Part shown: piece by piece, positions 45,008 through 53,946 of the stretch | Numbering within the stretch: position 1 is the first letter of the stretch | Layout of the letters: each line of letters begins with the position of its first letter | Origin: Candidatus Desulfovibrio intestinavium | GTDB lineage: Bacteria; Desulfobacterota; Desulfovibrionia; Desulfovibrionales; Desulfovibrionaceae | Reading direction: 5' to 3' | DNA length: 64,000 nucleotides | Assembly (NCBI GenBank): GCA_019118345.1 | Contig: DWZD01000047.1 | Location: 62,001 to 126,000 of the forward strand | Notes under the pieces: generated by a model | Databases searched by the model: none | Seen by the model: only the letters and a program-made list of their open reading frames with translations | Told to the model about the DNA's origin: nothing | Made by a program: the position numbers and the translations under genes

Positions 45008-45631
45008 TTACGAGTCCTGGTTGGGGGTTGTGAGAAATTCCCGCACCTGCGGCAGGGCAAAGAGGGCCTCGGCCATGAATGCACAGCCCTCGGGGGCGGC
45101 GTGCACGCCATCCTTGAGGCTGCCCATGTATTCGGGGGAATTTCTGAGCGCGTCAAAGACGTCGGCCCAGGCAAAGCCCTCGCGGGCGCACATGGCGGCA
45201 TAGGCCGCATTGAGCGCGCCGATGCGGGCCGTCACCTCGGGATTGGCCACCGGCGGCACGCTGATGAGCAGTACCGGAGCCAGGGCGGACGCTTCGGCCA
45301 GCATGCCGCGCATGGCCTCGCACACCTCGGCCACGGGCTTGCCGTCGGCGGGCACCATATCCACCACCCCGGCGCAGAAGGCGATGTGCGGAGCCATGCC
45401 GGGCATCTGCCGGGCATCCCATTCCTGTTTCCAGCGGGCTTTCACGTCAAAAACCGTGTGACGCCGCACGCCGAGATTGTAGAATGTTGCCGGCGGCAGG
45501 GCATACTGCCCCGCTTCGCTGCCCTTGAGGGCAAGGCGGCCCACCCAGCCGCCCCGCATGGCGTCGTCGTTGACGCCGAGGGTCAGGGAGTCGCCAAAAA
45601 AGAACCATGTTTCCGTGACATTGCGGGACAT
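45008..45631 (-). CDS. SGNH/GDSL-family hydrolase
   Basis: A 207-residue cytoplasmic esterase-like protein without a signal peptide. Block I is WFFFGDSLTLGVNDD with the nucleophilic Ser near residue 15. Block V is DGVHAAPEGCAFMAEAL, giving the catalytic Asp-x-x-His near 176-179. The Gly of block II (FYNLGVRRHTVFD) is present, whereas the usual block III Asn motif (GxND) reads AGVVDMV, so the oxyanion hole is atypical. AAGGAGG overlaps the end of the radical SAM gene four bases away. Substrate is unknown. Confidence 0.8.
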   Translation of the reverse strand: MSRNVTETWFFFGDSLTLGVNDDAMRGGWVGRLALKGSEAGQYALPPATFYNLGVRRHTVFDVKARWKQEWDARQMPGMAPHIAFCAGVVDMVPADGKPVAEVCEAMRGMLAEASALAPVLLISVPPVANPEVTARIGALNAAYAAMCAREGFAWADVFDALRNSPEYMGSLKDGVHAAPEGCAFMAEALFALPQVREFLTTPNQDS

Positions 45632-45634
45632 GAG

Positions 45635-48277
45635 CTATCCTCCTTCATGGGGTTGGCGCGACGCCCGCGGGCGGGCGGCAAACTGCTGTTCCGTCTTGCA
45701 CAGATGCAGGACGGGGCGCAGATCGTCCGCCTCTCCCAGCGGGGCCAGCACGGCCAGGCAGAAGACTGCCGGAGAGAGATACATGCTAGCCCAATCCAGG
45801 GTAAATGTCACGGCGTCTCCTGCCTGTGTCCATTGGACAAGCAGGGGGCGGATGTCCGTGGTGCGCGGGCCTTTTTTCGTCTCGCGGGTCAGGGGATGCT
45901 CGCTTTCGGCGGCAAAGCGGGCAAAGGCCCCGGCAAGGGCCTCGCCGGACAGGCCGTCGGCATGCAGGCGGAAGACTTCGCGCACGGCCTGCTCGGTACG
46001 GCGGCTCTTGTCCACGCTTTCCACATGCAGGATCTCCATGCCGGGGGGCAGCACCCCGCGCAGTCGTTCGGCCACTTCCGTGGCGGTCAGCGGCTCGCGC
46101 AGGGTGAGGGCAAACCATTCGGCGCGGCTTTCCACGCCCACGGGCAGGGCGCGCCCGAAGCTCATGAGCGGCAGGGGATGGAAACCCTGCGAAAAGCTCA
46201 TGGGCAGGCGGGCGCGTCGCAGGGCGCGTTCCAGCAGGGCCTGCAGTTCCAGCTGGCTGAGGTAGGCGCAGCCGCCGGTCTTGCTGTGCCAGATGCGGAA
46301 TTGCGCGGCCTTGACGGTCAGCTCAGGCGCGATTTGCGGCGGCTTCTTGTCCCGTTCCCGGCAGATGATGCGGCCTTCGGCATCCCGATGCGGCTCGTGG
46401 GCGCTCTGATCCCGCTGCGCGAAGATCAGGCGGTTGCGGTGCAGGGGGCCGTCGTCCGTGGGGGCGCTGGCATGGGGCAGGCGCGAGGGCAGGGCGCGGG
46501 TATCGCAGGCCCCGCAGGCCCGGCAGGCGCCGTAACGGCAGTCCTCGGTAATTTTTTCCGCCCTGGCGCGCTCCCATTCGCGGCGCAGAAAGTCCGGGGA
46601 AATGCCCGCTTCCAGATGATCCCAGGGCAGGGGGGCGTCCATGTCGCGGGCGGCAATGAAATCCGACGCCCGCAGGTCGTTTTCCTCCAGGGCCTCGTAC
46701 CACGGTTCAAGGGAAAAGGATTCCACCCAGCTGCAGAAAATGGCGCCCTTGCGGTAGGCGGCCTCCACCACCGGGGCCAGTTCGCGCCCGGCGCGGGAAA
46801 GGATGCCCTCAAGGTGGCTCATGGCCGGTTCGTGCCAGCGCAGCTTGAGGAATTTCTGCCCCTTGAAGGCATCGCGCACCAGACGCACGCGGCGTTCGAT
46901 TTCCGCCATGCCGATCTGCTCCACCCACTGGAAGGGGGTGAAGGGCTTGGGCACAAAGGGCGAGAGGGCGGCGGTCACCTGAATGCGCGGATTGCCGCGC
47001 CCGGCGGCATCGCGCACCTTGCGGCAGAGATCGGCGATGGCCAGCAGGTCGTCGTCGGTTTCCGTGGGCAGGCCGATCATGAAGTACAGTTTGACCTGCT
47101 GCCAGCCGTATTCCAGCAGTTTTTGCACATGGAGGAGGAGCTGTTCCTCGCTGACGCCCTTGTTGATGACATCGCGCAGGCGCTGGCTGCCCGCCTCCGG
47201 GGCCAGGGTGCAGCCCGTGCGGCGAATGTCGGCCATGCGGCGCATGATGTCGTCGTCGATGGAGCCGACCCGCAGCGAGGGCAGGGAGAGGCTGACCTGT
47301 TCGTGGGCGCAGCGATCAAGCACTTGGTTGGAAAGGGTCTTCAGAGCGGAAAAGTCGCCCGTGGAGAGGGAGAGGAAGGAAATTTCGTCATAGCCTGTCC
47401 GCTTCAGGCAGTCGTCCAGCAGATGGGTGATCGTGTCCAGCGAGCGTTCGCGCACCGGCCGGTAAACCATGCCCGCATGGCAGAAGCGGCAGCCGCGCGT
47501 GCAGCCGCGCGCGATTTCCAGCGAGAGACGATTGTGCACCGCGCCGATGGGCACCACCTGTTCCACGGGGTAGGGGGCGCTGTTCAGATCGGCCACGATG
47601 CGCCGGGCCGGGCGGGCGTGATCGGCAAAGCGCGCTTGCAGGCTGCCGTCGGCCCCGAGCGTAAAGAAGGAAGGTACATAGATGCCGGGGATGCGGCGGG
47701 CTTCCTCCAGATAGCGCGCCCGGCCCCAGCCGTTGGCCTTGGCCTTTTCCAGCAGTTCGAGCACGTCCACGAGGCTTTCCTCGCCGTCGCCCAGCACGAA
47801 GAAGTCCAGAAAGGGCGCAAGAGGCTCGGCACTGAGCAGCGCCCCGCCCCCGGCAAAAATCAGCGGACAGGCCGCCAGATCGTCCGGCCGCTCGGCATGC
47901 CGCAGGGGGATGCCGGCCAGATCCAGCATATAGAGGACATTGGTATAACACAGCTCGTTGGTGACGGAAAAGGACACGCAGTCAGCCTTGCCGAGCGGCA
48001 GGCCGGATTCCAGCGTGGCGAGCGGGGCCTGATGCCGGCGGAGGAGGTCGCCGCTTTCGCGTTCCGGGGCCATGACGCGCTCGGCCCACCAGTGGGGGCG
48101 GGCATTGACGATGCCGTAAAGGATTTTTTGTCCCAGATAGGACATGCCCACTTCATAGGTATCGGGAAAGGCCAGTGCGACCCGCAGGCTGACCGTGGCG
48201 GGATCCTTGCGGCAGGCGCCCTCCTCAATGCCGGCATAGCGGCTCGGGCGCGGCAGGAGCGGAAGCAGTTTTTGCAT
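45635..48277 (-). CDS. Radical SAM protein fused to DUF2344 domain (TIGR03960/TIGR03936)
   Basis: An 880-residue fusion. An N-terminal B12-binding-like region (about 1-190; ALAFPDTYEVGMSYLGQKILY) precedes the radical SAM core, with the cluster motif ARGCTRGCRFCHAGMVYRP near residue 255 and PEAGSQRLRDVINKG later. A Cys-rich insertion CRYGACRACGACDTR near 610 may bind another cluster. The C-terminal about 230 residues (RIWHSKTGGCAYLSQLELQ, MSFSQGFHPLPLMSFGRALP) are the DUF2344/TIGR03936 domain, separate in many bacteria. It is often linked with ribosome or RNA genes; a reaction is not established. SGNH hydrolase and the acidic protein follow. Confidence 0.88.
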   Translation of the reverse strand: MQKLLPLLPRPSRYAGIEEGACRKDPATVSLRVALAFPDTYEVGMSYLGQKILYGIVNARPHWWAERVMAPERESGDLLRRHQAPLATLESGLPLGKADCVSFSVTNELCYTNVLYMLDLAGIPLRHAERPDDLAACPLIFAGGGALLSAEPLAPFLDFFVLGDGEESLVDVLELLEKAKANGWGRARYLEEARRIPGIYVPSFFTLGADGSLQARFADHARPARRIVADLNSAPYPVEQVVPIGAVHNRLSLEIARGCTRGCRFCHAGMVYRPVRERSLDTITHLLDDCLKRTGYDEISFLSLSTGDFSALKTLSNQVLDRCAHEQVSLSLPSLRVGSIDDDIMRRMADIRRTGCTLAPEAGSQRLRDVINKGVSEEQLLLHVQKLLEYGWQQVKLYFMIGLPTETDDDLLAIADLCRKVRDAAGRGNPRIQVTAALSPFVPKPFTPFQWVEQIGMAEIERRVRLVRDAFKGQKFLKLRWHEPAMSHLEGILSRAGRELAPVVEAAYRKGAIFCSWVESFSLEPWYEALEENDLRASDFIAARDMDAPLPWDHLEAGISPDFLRREWERARAEKITEDCRYGACRACGACDTRALPSRLPHASAPTDDGPLHRNRLIFAQRDQSAHEPHRDAEGRIICRERDKKPPQIAPELTVKAAQFRIWHSKTGGCAYLSQLELQALLERALRRARLPMSFSQGFHPLPLMSFGRALPVGVESRAEWFALTLREPLTATEVAERLRGVLPPGMEILHVESVDKSRRTEQAVREVFRLHADGLSGEALAGAFARFAAESEHPLTRETKKGPRTTDIRPLLVQWTQAGDAVTFTLDWASMYLSPAVFCLAVLAPLGEADDLRPVLHLCKTEQQFAARPRASRQPHEGG

Positions 48278-48304
48278 GGGTATTCCGGGCTGAGGGAAAA
48301 CATG

Positions 48305-48329
48305 AAAAAAGGGCGGTTGTCACCGCCCT
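48305..48329 (-). terminator. Rho-independent terminator of 113-aa protein gene
   Basis: AGGGCGGT (48310-48317) pairs with ACCGCCCT (48322-48329), followed on the minus strand by Ts (48305-48310). A second stem, 48346-48353 with 48378-48385, lies between it and the stop codon. Confidence 0.75.
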
Positions 48330-48405
48330 GTGTGCATCAGTCGCTGCCTTCGGCGCCCCGGGCAGAGGCCGGGCGGCCCGAAGGCGGCGGGCAAGGCTGT
48401 GGGCG

Positions 48406-48747
48406 CTACGGCGTCACCAGACCGCCGGAGGTGGGCACGGGGCCGGAGCCGAACTTGAGCTTGCCGAGGCCGCCGGCCACGGTGAGGTTGGTGCTGGCTT
48501 CGATGTACTTGTCCTGCATTTCCTTGGGGGTGTCGGCATAGCGATAGAGGAAGTGCTTGCCCTCGATGGTTCCTTCAAAATTGGGTTCAAAGGGATAGCC
48601 ATAGGGCAGAATCATCATCTGCATGCCCTGCTGGGTGGGGATGCTCTGGATGATGGCGGCCTCGGTGAGGCAATCCTTGTCGGCGTCATATTTGCCGATG
48701 ACCAGTTCGCCGGTGACAAGTTTCATCAGTCGGATATCGTAAGCCAT
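48406..48747 (-). CDS. Small conserved-looking protein, possible Sm-like fold
   Basis: A 113-residue cytoplasmic protein (MAYDIRLMKLVTGELVIGKYD). The pattern of a basic residue, LVTGELVIGKY, an acidic turn, AAIIQSIP and MQMMILPYGYPF resembles Sm/LSm-like small barrels found in phage and bacterial proteins, but this is an impression from strand order only. The C-terminus (GGLGKLKFGSGPVPTSGGLVTP) is flexible. GAGGAGAAG lies before the ATG, and its own terminator follows, so it is a single-gene unit. A short hairpin (48766-48782) precedes the ribosome-binding site. Confidence 0.6.
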   Translation of the reverse strand: MAYDIRLMKLVTGELVIGKYDADKDCLTEAAIIQSIPTQQGMQMMILPYGYPFEPNFEGTIEGKHFLYRYADTPKEMQDKYIEASTNLTVAGGLGKLKFGSGPVPTSGGLVTP

Positions 48748-48954
48748 GACTTCTCCTCGAAAACGGACGGGGAAGGCCCGTCAGGTGCATTTGGCGCCAT
48801 GCGGCGAAACGGTGCAGCCCGCGCACAGGGCACATCCCGGGTGCGGGCTTGCCGCGCCCGAAGGGGCAGGGCGCAACCTGTCCCGGAAAGGCTCTTTCCC
48901 GAGACGGCAGTTATGCAGATAGGCATTGCGGGGGCGGGTGTCAAGGCTTTTCTG

Positions 48955-48983
48955 TTGCCAGCGTCAGGGGCTTGGGCTACCGT
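48955..48983 (+). promoter_or_regulatory. Promoter of rnc, possibly leaderless
   Basis: TTGCCA (48955-48960) and TACCGT (48978-48983) are 17 bases apart. The -10 box ends six bases before the rnc ATG, so the transcript would begin at or next to the start codon. Confidence 0.4.
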
Positions 48984-48989
48984 CTGCCC

Positions 48990-49727
48990 ATGAAAAAACA
49001 CCTGCTGCATGTCGTGGATGAGGCCGTGGCGGCACGGCTGGAAGAGAAACTGGGCCATGCTTTTGCGGATCGCTCCCTGCTGGCCCTGGCCCTGACGCAC
49101 AGCTCATGGGCCAATGAGGGCGGTGACGGGCTGCACCACAATGAACGACTGGAATTTCTGGGCGATGCCGTGTTGGAGCTGGCGGTTTCCCACGAGCTTT
49201 TCGCGCGTTGCGGCCAGTGGCGCGAAGGGGAGCTGACGCGCCTGCGTTCGGATCTGGTCAGTACGCCAAGTCTTGCCCGACGGGCGCGGGATCTGCGTCT
49301 GGGGGAGGCCCTCTTCATGGGGCGCGGAGAAGAGCGGCAGGGAGGGCGTGATCGCGATGCCGTATTGAGCGACGCCTTTGAGGCCGTTTTGGCGGCGATC
49401 TATCTGGATGGGGGCTTTGCCGCGGCGCAAGCCTGCGTGGGCAGAATCTTCTCCCCCTTCTGGCCGAAGGGAGAAAGCCTCAATCCCCGGGACAAGGACT
49501 TCAAGACCCGCTTGCAGGAAGTGATGCAGCGGCGCTATCGCCAACGTCCGGCATACCGGCTGCTGTCCAGTCATGGCCCCGAACACGCAAAAACGTTCGT
49601 GGTCGCCGTAACCTTGCCCGATGGAACGGAATTTACGGCAGAGGGCACGAGCTGCAAAAAGGCCGAACAGGAAGCCGCGCATCTGGCGCTGGCTGCCGCA
49701 GGCGAAATTTCGCGAGCGAAGGATTGA
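48990..49727 (+). CDS. rnc: Ribonuclease III
   Basis: A 245-residue double-strand-specific endoribonuclease for rRNA and mRNA processing. The catalytic signature HNERLEFLGDAVLEL lies near residues 46-60, and the second acidic cluster DAFEAVLAAIYLDGG near 128. A C-terminal double-stranded RNA-binding domain covers about 168-240, ending CKKAEQEAAHLALAAAG. The ATG at 48990 (MKKHLLHVVDEA) has no ribosome-binding site. A close promoter suggests a leaderless message. It is convergent with the flagellin gene. Confidence 0.95.
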   Translation: MKKHLLHVVDEAVAARLEEKLGHAFADRSLLALALTHSSWANEGGDGLHHNERLEFLGDAVLELAVSHELFARCGQWREGELTRLRSDLVSTPSLARRARDLRLGEALFMGRGEERQGGRDRDAVLSDAFEAVLAAIYLDGGFAAAQACVGRIFSPFWPKGESLNPRDKDFKTRLQEVMQRRYRQRPAYRLLSSHGPEHAKTFVVAVTLPDGTEFTAEGTSCKKAEQEAAHLALAAAGEISRAKD

Positions 49728-49798
49728 TCGTTTCCGGCTGTCATATACCGGCAGCGACAGTTGTCTTGCCGGATGGCGGCATACCGATGTGTTTTTCC

Positions 49799-49825
49799 GG
49801 TCCGGGGGGACAATCCCCCCGGACC
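49799..49825. terminator. Bidirectional hairpin between rnc and flagellin gene
   Basis: A perfect 12-bp stem (49799-49810 with 49814-49825) with a CAA loop lies between convergent genes. A T5 run flanks it at 49792-49796 on the plus strand, upstream of the stem. Confidence 0.65.
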
Positions 49826-49863
49826 TCCCGTCTTTGGTCTGCCACAGCCTATGTCAAGATGGC

Positions 49864-50763
49864 TTAGCCGCCGATGAGCTGCAAAGCCATCTGGGGCAGC
49901 GAGTTGGCCTGCGAAAGCATGGCCACGGCGCTTTGCGTGAGAATCTGCTGGCGCGTGAATTCGGTCATTTCGGTGGCGACGTCCACGTCGCGGATGCGCG
50001 ATTCGGCAGCCTGCAGGTTGTCAGCCTGAGTGTTCAGGTTGGAAATGGTGTTTTCAAGGCGATTCTGCATGGCGCCCAGGTGCGCGCGAATCTTGTCCTT
50101 GGAAATGATGGCCTGGTTGATGGCGTTCAGAGCCTTCTGGGCGGCTTCCTGGGTGGAGACGGTCTTGCCGTCGCCTTCGGCCTGGCTGCCCACGCCAAGG
50201 GCGGAGGCGGTAGCGTCGCCGATCACAACGTAGTAGTAGTCTTCTGCCGAGTCGTTGGCCGTGCCGAAGTGCACCTTCAGGGCGCCGATGGCCGTCATGC
50301 CGGAACCGTCGTGAATCTTTTCGCCCTGGAGGGCGGACAGGGTGCCGTCCAGCAGCTTGATGCCGTTGAAGTCCGTGGCATTGGCGATACGCGTGATTTC
50401 CGAAGCCATTTGCTGATATTCGGATTCGATCATGAGGCGCTGGGTGGAATCGTAGGTACCGGTAGCGGCCTGTTCTGCCAGTTCCTTCATGCGGATGAGC
50501 TTTTCGTCGATGATGCCCAGGGAGCCGTCAGCTACCTGAATGAGCGAAATGGCGTCATTGGCGTTGCGCGCGCCCTGTTGCAGGGTGGCGATATCGGCGC
50601 GCTGCAATTCGCTGATGGCGAGACCGGCGGCGTCGTCCGCGGCGCTGTTGATGCGCATGCCGGAAGAGAGACGTTCCGTCGAGGTCGAAAGATTGCCATA
50701 GTGAGCATTGAGGGTTCTCGATACATTGCGAGCCATCATGTTGTGGTTAATGACCAAAGACAT
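49864..50763 (-). CDS. fliC: Flagellin
   Basis: A 299-residue filament subunit. The conserved D0/D1 N-terminus is MSLVINHNMMARNVSRTL and ERLSSGMRINSAADDAAGLAI. The C-terminal coil is LNTQADNLQAAESRIRDVDVATEMTEFTRQQILTQSA-type and ends PQMALQLIGG. The central D2/D3 region is very short (about residues 150-210), so this is a compact flagellin. GAGGAGGT lies before the ATG at 50763. A sigma-54-type promoter is centred near 50817. Export would be by the flagellar type III apparatus. The 555-base gap to flgE holds this promoter and the flgE terminator, with no gene seen. Confidence 0.95.
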   Translation of the reverse strand: MSLVINHNMMARNVSRTLNAHYGNLSTSTERLSSGMRINSAADDAAGLAISELQRADIATLQQGARNANDAISLIQVADGSLGIIDEKLIRMKELAEQAATGTYDSTQRLMIESEYQQMASEITRIANATDFNGIKLLDGTLSALQGEKIHDGSGMTAIGALKVHFGTANDSAEDYYYVVIGDATASALGVGSQAEGDGKTVSTQEAAQKALNAINQAIISKDKIRAHLGAMQNRLENTISNLNTQADNLQAAESRIRDVDVATEMTEFTRQQILTQSAVAMLSQANSLPQMALQLIGG

Positions 50764-50809
50764 GGGACACCTCCTCGGTGTGGTTGTGGTTAAGCTGTAC
50801 CCCCTTAGA

Positions 50810-50825
50810 TGCAGATCACATGCCA
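50810..50825 (-). promoter_or_regulatory. Sigma-54-type promoter of flagellin gene
   Basis: The minus strand reads TGGCATG, four bases, CTGCA. The -24 GG and -12 GC are exactly 10 bases apart. This matches TGGCACG-N4-TTGCA except for C-to-T and T-to-C at less critical positions. The start codon lies about 47 bases downstream. Confidence 0.65.
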
Positions 50826-51271
50826 AAAATAAAAAAATATTTTATTTCACCATATTATGTGGCGAAATTTGACGATGGAAATTTTTTCCTTGCCGTCGGC
50901 TCCGCTCAATTCGGCCCAACGCGGCAAAAGCTGCCCAAAGCGGGACGGATGGATGCCCCGCATCGGGACGGCTGAGAAGGCATGGCGGTCGTGCGTGCGG
51001 CTCCCGGGCGCTCGCTGTGGAGGAGGGCAATCATGGAAGGACGCGCCTGCGCAAGACGCGCAAGCCGGGCAGCGGCCTCGTGGCGGCAGGGGAAAAACGG
51101 CGACCGGTGCGGGCCGCCTTGCCACCGGGAAAAAGCTGCCGCCTTTTGCGGCCCGCCTTGCCCTGCCGCTGGCGACCGCCTGCGGACAAAAAAAGAGCGC
51201 CGACCCCAATGGCCGACGCCCTGCACGGAGGAAACGGATTCTCTGCGAAGACTCGTGGAGAAATTGGCGAA

Positions 51272-51306
51272 ACGGGCGGGGAGCGCGGTCAGCTCGACCC
51301 GCCCGT
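51272..51306 (-). terminator. Terminator of fliK-flgD-flgE transcript
   Basis: ACGGGCGGG (51272-51280) pairs with CCCGCCCGT (51298-51306), and an inner GAGC/GCTC stem extends it. It starts 13 bases after the flgE stop codon, with an ATTT tract beyond it. Confidence 0.65.
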
Positions 51307-51318
51307 GGTTTGCGAGGC

Positions 51319-53871
51319 TTAACGCTTCATGTTGATGACGGTTTCCAGCATGGTGTCAGTGGTGGTGACGCCCTTGGAGTTGGCCTGGAAGCCGCGCTGG
51401 GTGGAGATCATCTGCACGAACTCGGTGGTCATGTCCACGTTGGATTGTTCGATGCTGTAGCCGATCACCCGACCGAAGCCGTTGTCGCCCGCCACGCCCA
51501 GCATGGCATTGCCGGAATCGCTGGTGGCGGAGTAGAGGTTGCCGCCTTCGCGGTACAGACCCTGATAGTTTTCAAAGTCATAGATGCACAGCTGCCACAT
51601 GGGCAGGGTCACGCCGTTGTTGTAGGTCACATAGAGCACGCCGTTGTCGTCAAACTCCATGTTGCTCATGCGGCCGGAACCGTAACCATCCTGTTCGGTC
51701 TGGTTGACGAAGGTATCCTTGTTGGCCACGATGGCATTATCCTGCTTTTCCGCGGCGGTCATGGTGGCGGCATTGGTGTTCAGGTTGATGCTCGCGCCGT
51801 TGGGGGTGACCTGCGTCATCAGGCTGGCCAAGCTGTTGTCCGCGGTGGCCGTGATGGGGGTGACGGCGTTATTGAGGGGCGTCGGGGTCGAAGTTGTGTG
51901 CTCGTAGACGCCCGCAATGGTCGCGCCGCCGGTGGGCGTGGAATAGTTCTTGGTGATCCGGGCGTCGTTCAGGCCGTCGGTGAGATTCTGCCGCGTAAAC
52001 GGGGCACCAGCACCTTCATTGTAATAGTACTGGCCCGTAGCCGCATCATAGAGCACCGCGCGAGTCTGGGGTGTTTGACCCGTGATGGTAATAATCCCGT
52101 AGACATCATCCCCTTCGGCAGCCCCGGCATGGCCAGCTGCAGCTGTCGCCGTCGTCGCCTTGGTGCAGTAGTTGTTGTTGGCACCCTTGTTCAGCAGAGT
52201 AGTGCCGTCGGTATACTGGTATTCCGTGTTAGTCGGATCACCGATGGCGACATACTTGCCGTTCGAGTAGGTAATGTTGTTGCCGCCTGCCGTGGTGCCG
52301 TAGACGCGGGTACCGCCATCATAGGTGTAGTAGCCGTGCTTGTCACCATAGGTGCAGTTGTTCGGGTCGGCCACATCGCCAAAGACCATTTCGCCTTCAT
52401 GGGCCTGCCCGGCAGGCATGACATAGTAGTAACCCATGTTGGGATCGGTTTCCAGCTCCACACCCTTCTGCGTGGTACCGTCGGCCATGGCAACGTCGCC
52501 ATTGACGTTGGCGTTCTTGCTGGTGAAGTAGGGCTTGTTGTTGGCATCCAGCACTACGGAATTGACTTGCGCATTGTTCCACGCGGGCTGCGCCACCTGC
52601 TTGAGGCCCATATCCAGCTCGATGATGTATTCCTCGGCCTGGCTGTAAGGGGTCACGCCGGTGTCGGAGGTCATGGTTTCGCTCACGCTGTTGGCCAGGG
52701 GCTGCCCGCTGAAGTTGGCCGTGAAGGTGGGGTAGCCGTTGTTGGAAATCTTGGTGGGCTGCCAGGCGTTCTTGCTGTCCGGGCTCATGGCCACCTGATT
52801 GTTGGCGGCCGGGGTTTCGGTCGCGCCGAAGGTATAGGCCGTCTGGTCGATAAGGTTGCCCGCGGAGTCGAAGATCAGAACGCCGCTGGCCAAGATGCCC
52901 GCATTCTTGCAGGTGCCGTTGACCGGGTCATCATAGAAGCGGGTAGGTTCCTTGGTCCAGGTTTCGGTCTGCACGTCATAGCCTTCGCCGCCGTAGGAGC
53001 GCATGTCCTGATCCGGGGGAATGGTGACAAGGTATTCGTAAACCTTGCAGCCGGCGGGCAGGCCTTCCAGCGTGTAGCCCAGGGTGCCGTCGCTGTTGAG
53101 GCGCTCCAGAGCCACGGCATCGTAGTAGATGGTCAGCTCGTGGGTGCTGCCGCCTTCGTCATAGACCTTCATGGACGAGGACTGGGCATAGGCGCTGCCG
53201 GCCAGCGGCGGTTCGGCATTGGCGTTCCAGCTGTCGAAGAGGGCCGTCAGCGGGCTGGTCATGGACGTGCTCTTGTCCTGATTGCTGATGTCGTTGAGCA
53301 GGCCCGTACCGGTGGTGGCCACATGGGTGGTGCGCTGGGCATTGATGTTCCAGCTTTCAAAGAGAATATCCTGCGGGGAACCGCCGCCCACATAGGCGGA
53401 GGTGATGTCCGTGGTGGTGCCCATGTCGGTGACGCCATTGTTGAAGGTCAGGCGCTTGGTGTTGTCCACCGGGCGGCCCTGCACCACATACTGCTGCGGG
53501 TTTACCAGCTGGCCCTTTTCATTGAAGTAGAAGTCCCCGGCGCGGCTGTAGTTGATGGCCGTGGAGTTGGGGTCGCGCACCCCGAAGAAGCCCTTGCCGT
53601 CAATGGCGAGGTCGGAAAAGCTGTTGGTGGATTCCAGGGAACCCTGCGAGAAATCGCCGAGCAGGGCGTACACGCTCGCGCCCGCGCCCATCTGCACGGA
53701 ACCGCTGGCGCTGGCGCCGCTGGTATACAGATAGTCGTTGAAATCCATGCGCTGGGACTTGAAGCCGATGGTCGAGACGTTGGCAAGGTTGTTGCCCACA
53801 ACCTGCATCTTCTTGCTATGGGAAAGCAAGCCGGAAACGCTTGTCCACATACTCGCAGAAAGACCGCTCAT
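51319..53871 (-). CDS. flgE: Flagellar hook protein FlgE, enlarged
   Basis: An 850-residue hook subunit, about twice the classic length. The N-terminal rod/hook motif is SGLLSHSKKMQVVGNNLANVSTIGFKS-like (about 12-38), then GDFSQGSLESTNSFSDLAIDGKGFF near 72-96. The C-terminal helix is GYSIEQSNVDMTTEFVQMISTQRGFQANSK and ends VINMKR. A central stretch (about 430-760) is Asn/Thr/Gly/Tyr-rich and looks inserted into the exposed domains. CGGAGGAAC lies before the ATG. It is the last gene of fliK-flgD-flgE. Confidence 0.93.
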   Translation of the reverse strand: MSGLSASMWTSVSGLLSHSKKMQVVGNNLANVSTIGFKSQRMDFNDYLYTSGASASGSVQMGAGASVYALLGDFSQGSLESTNSFSDLAIDGKGFFGVRDPNSTAINYSRAGDFYFNEKGQLVNPQQYVVQGRPVDNTKRLTFNNGVTDMGTTTDITSAYVGGGSPQDILFESWNINAQRTTHVATTGTGLLNDISNQDKSTSMTSPLTALFDSWNANAEPPLAGSAYAQSSSMKVYDEGGSTHELTIYYDAVALERLNSDGTLGYTLEGLPAGCKVYEYLVTIPPDQDMRSYGGEGYDVQTETWTKEPTRFYDDPVNGTCKNAGILASGVLIFDSAGNLIDQTAYTFGATETPAANNQVAMSPDSKNAWQPTKISNNGYPTFTANFSGQPLANSVSETMTSDTGVTPYSQAEEYIIELDMGLKQVAQPAWNNAQVNSVVLDANNKPYFTSKNANVNGDVAMADGTTQKGVELETDPNMGYYYVMPAGQAHEGEMVFGDVADPNNCTYGDKHGYYTYDGGTRVYGTTAGGNNITYSNGKYVAIGDPTNTEYQYTDGTTLLNKGANNNYCTKATTATAAAGHAGAAEGDDVYGIITITGQTPQTRAVLYDAATGQYYYNEGAGAPFTRQNLTDGLNDARITKNYSTPTGGATIAGVYEHTTSTPTPLNNAVTPITATADNSLASLMTQVTPNGASINLNTNAATMTAAEKQDNAIVANKDTFVNQTEQDGYGSGRMSNMEFDDNGVLYVTYNNGVTLPMWQLCIYDFENYQGLYREGGNLYSATSDSGNAMLGVAGDNGFGRVIGYSIEQSNVDMTTEFVQMISTQRGFQANSKGVTTTDTMLETVINMKR

Positions 53872-53946
53872 GATGTTCCTCCGTTATGATTCCTGCGGTT
53901 GTATGGTTCGGGCGGCCGTGCACCGCCCTTGTTGGCGAAAAAGTAT

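Noticed and set aside
45101-48541. Plus-strand open frame of more than 1100 codons opposite the radical SAM gene
   Set aside because: It is antisense to a well-supported gene in high-GC DNA. The translation is Gly/Ala/His/Gln-rich without domains and has no ribosome-binding site.
50857-53889. Plus-strand open frame of about 1010 codons opposite flgE
   Set aside because: It mirrors the flgE frame, is valine/glycine-rich, and begins inside the flagellin upstream region without a ribosome-binding site.
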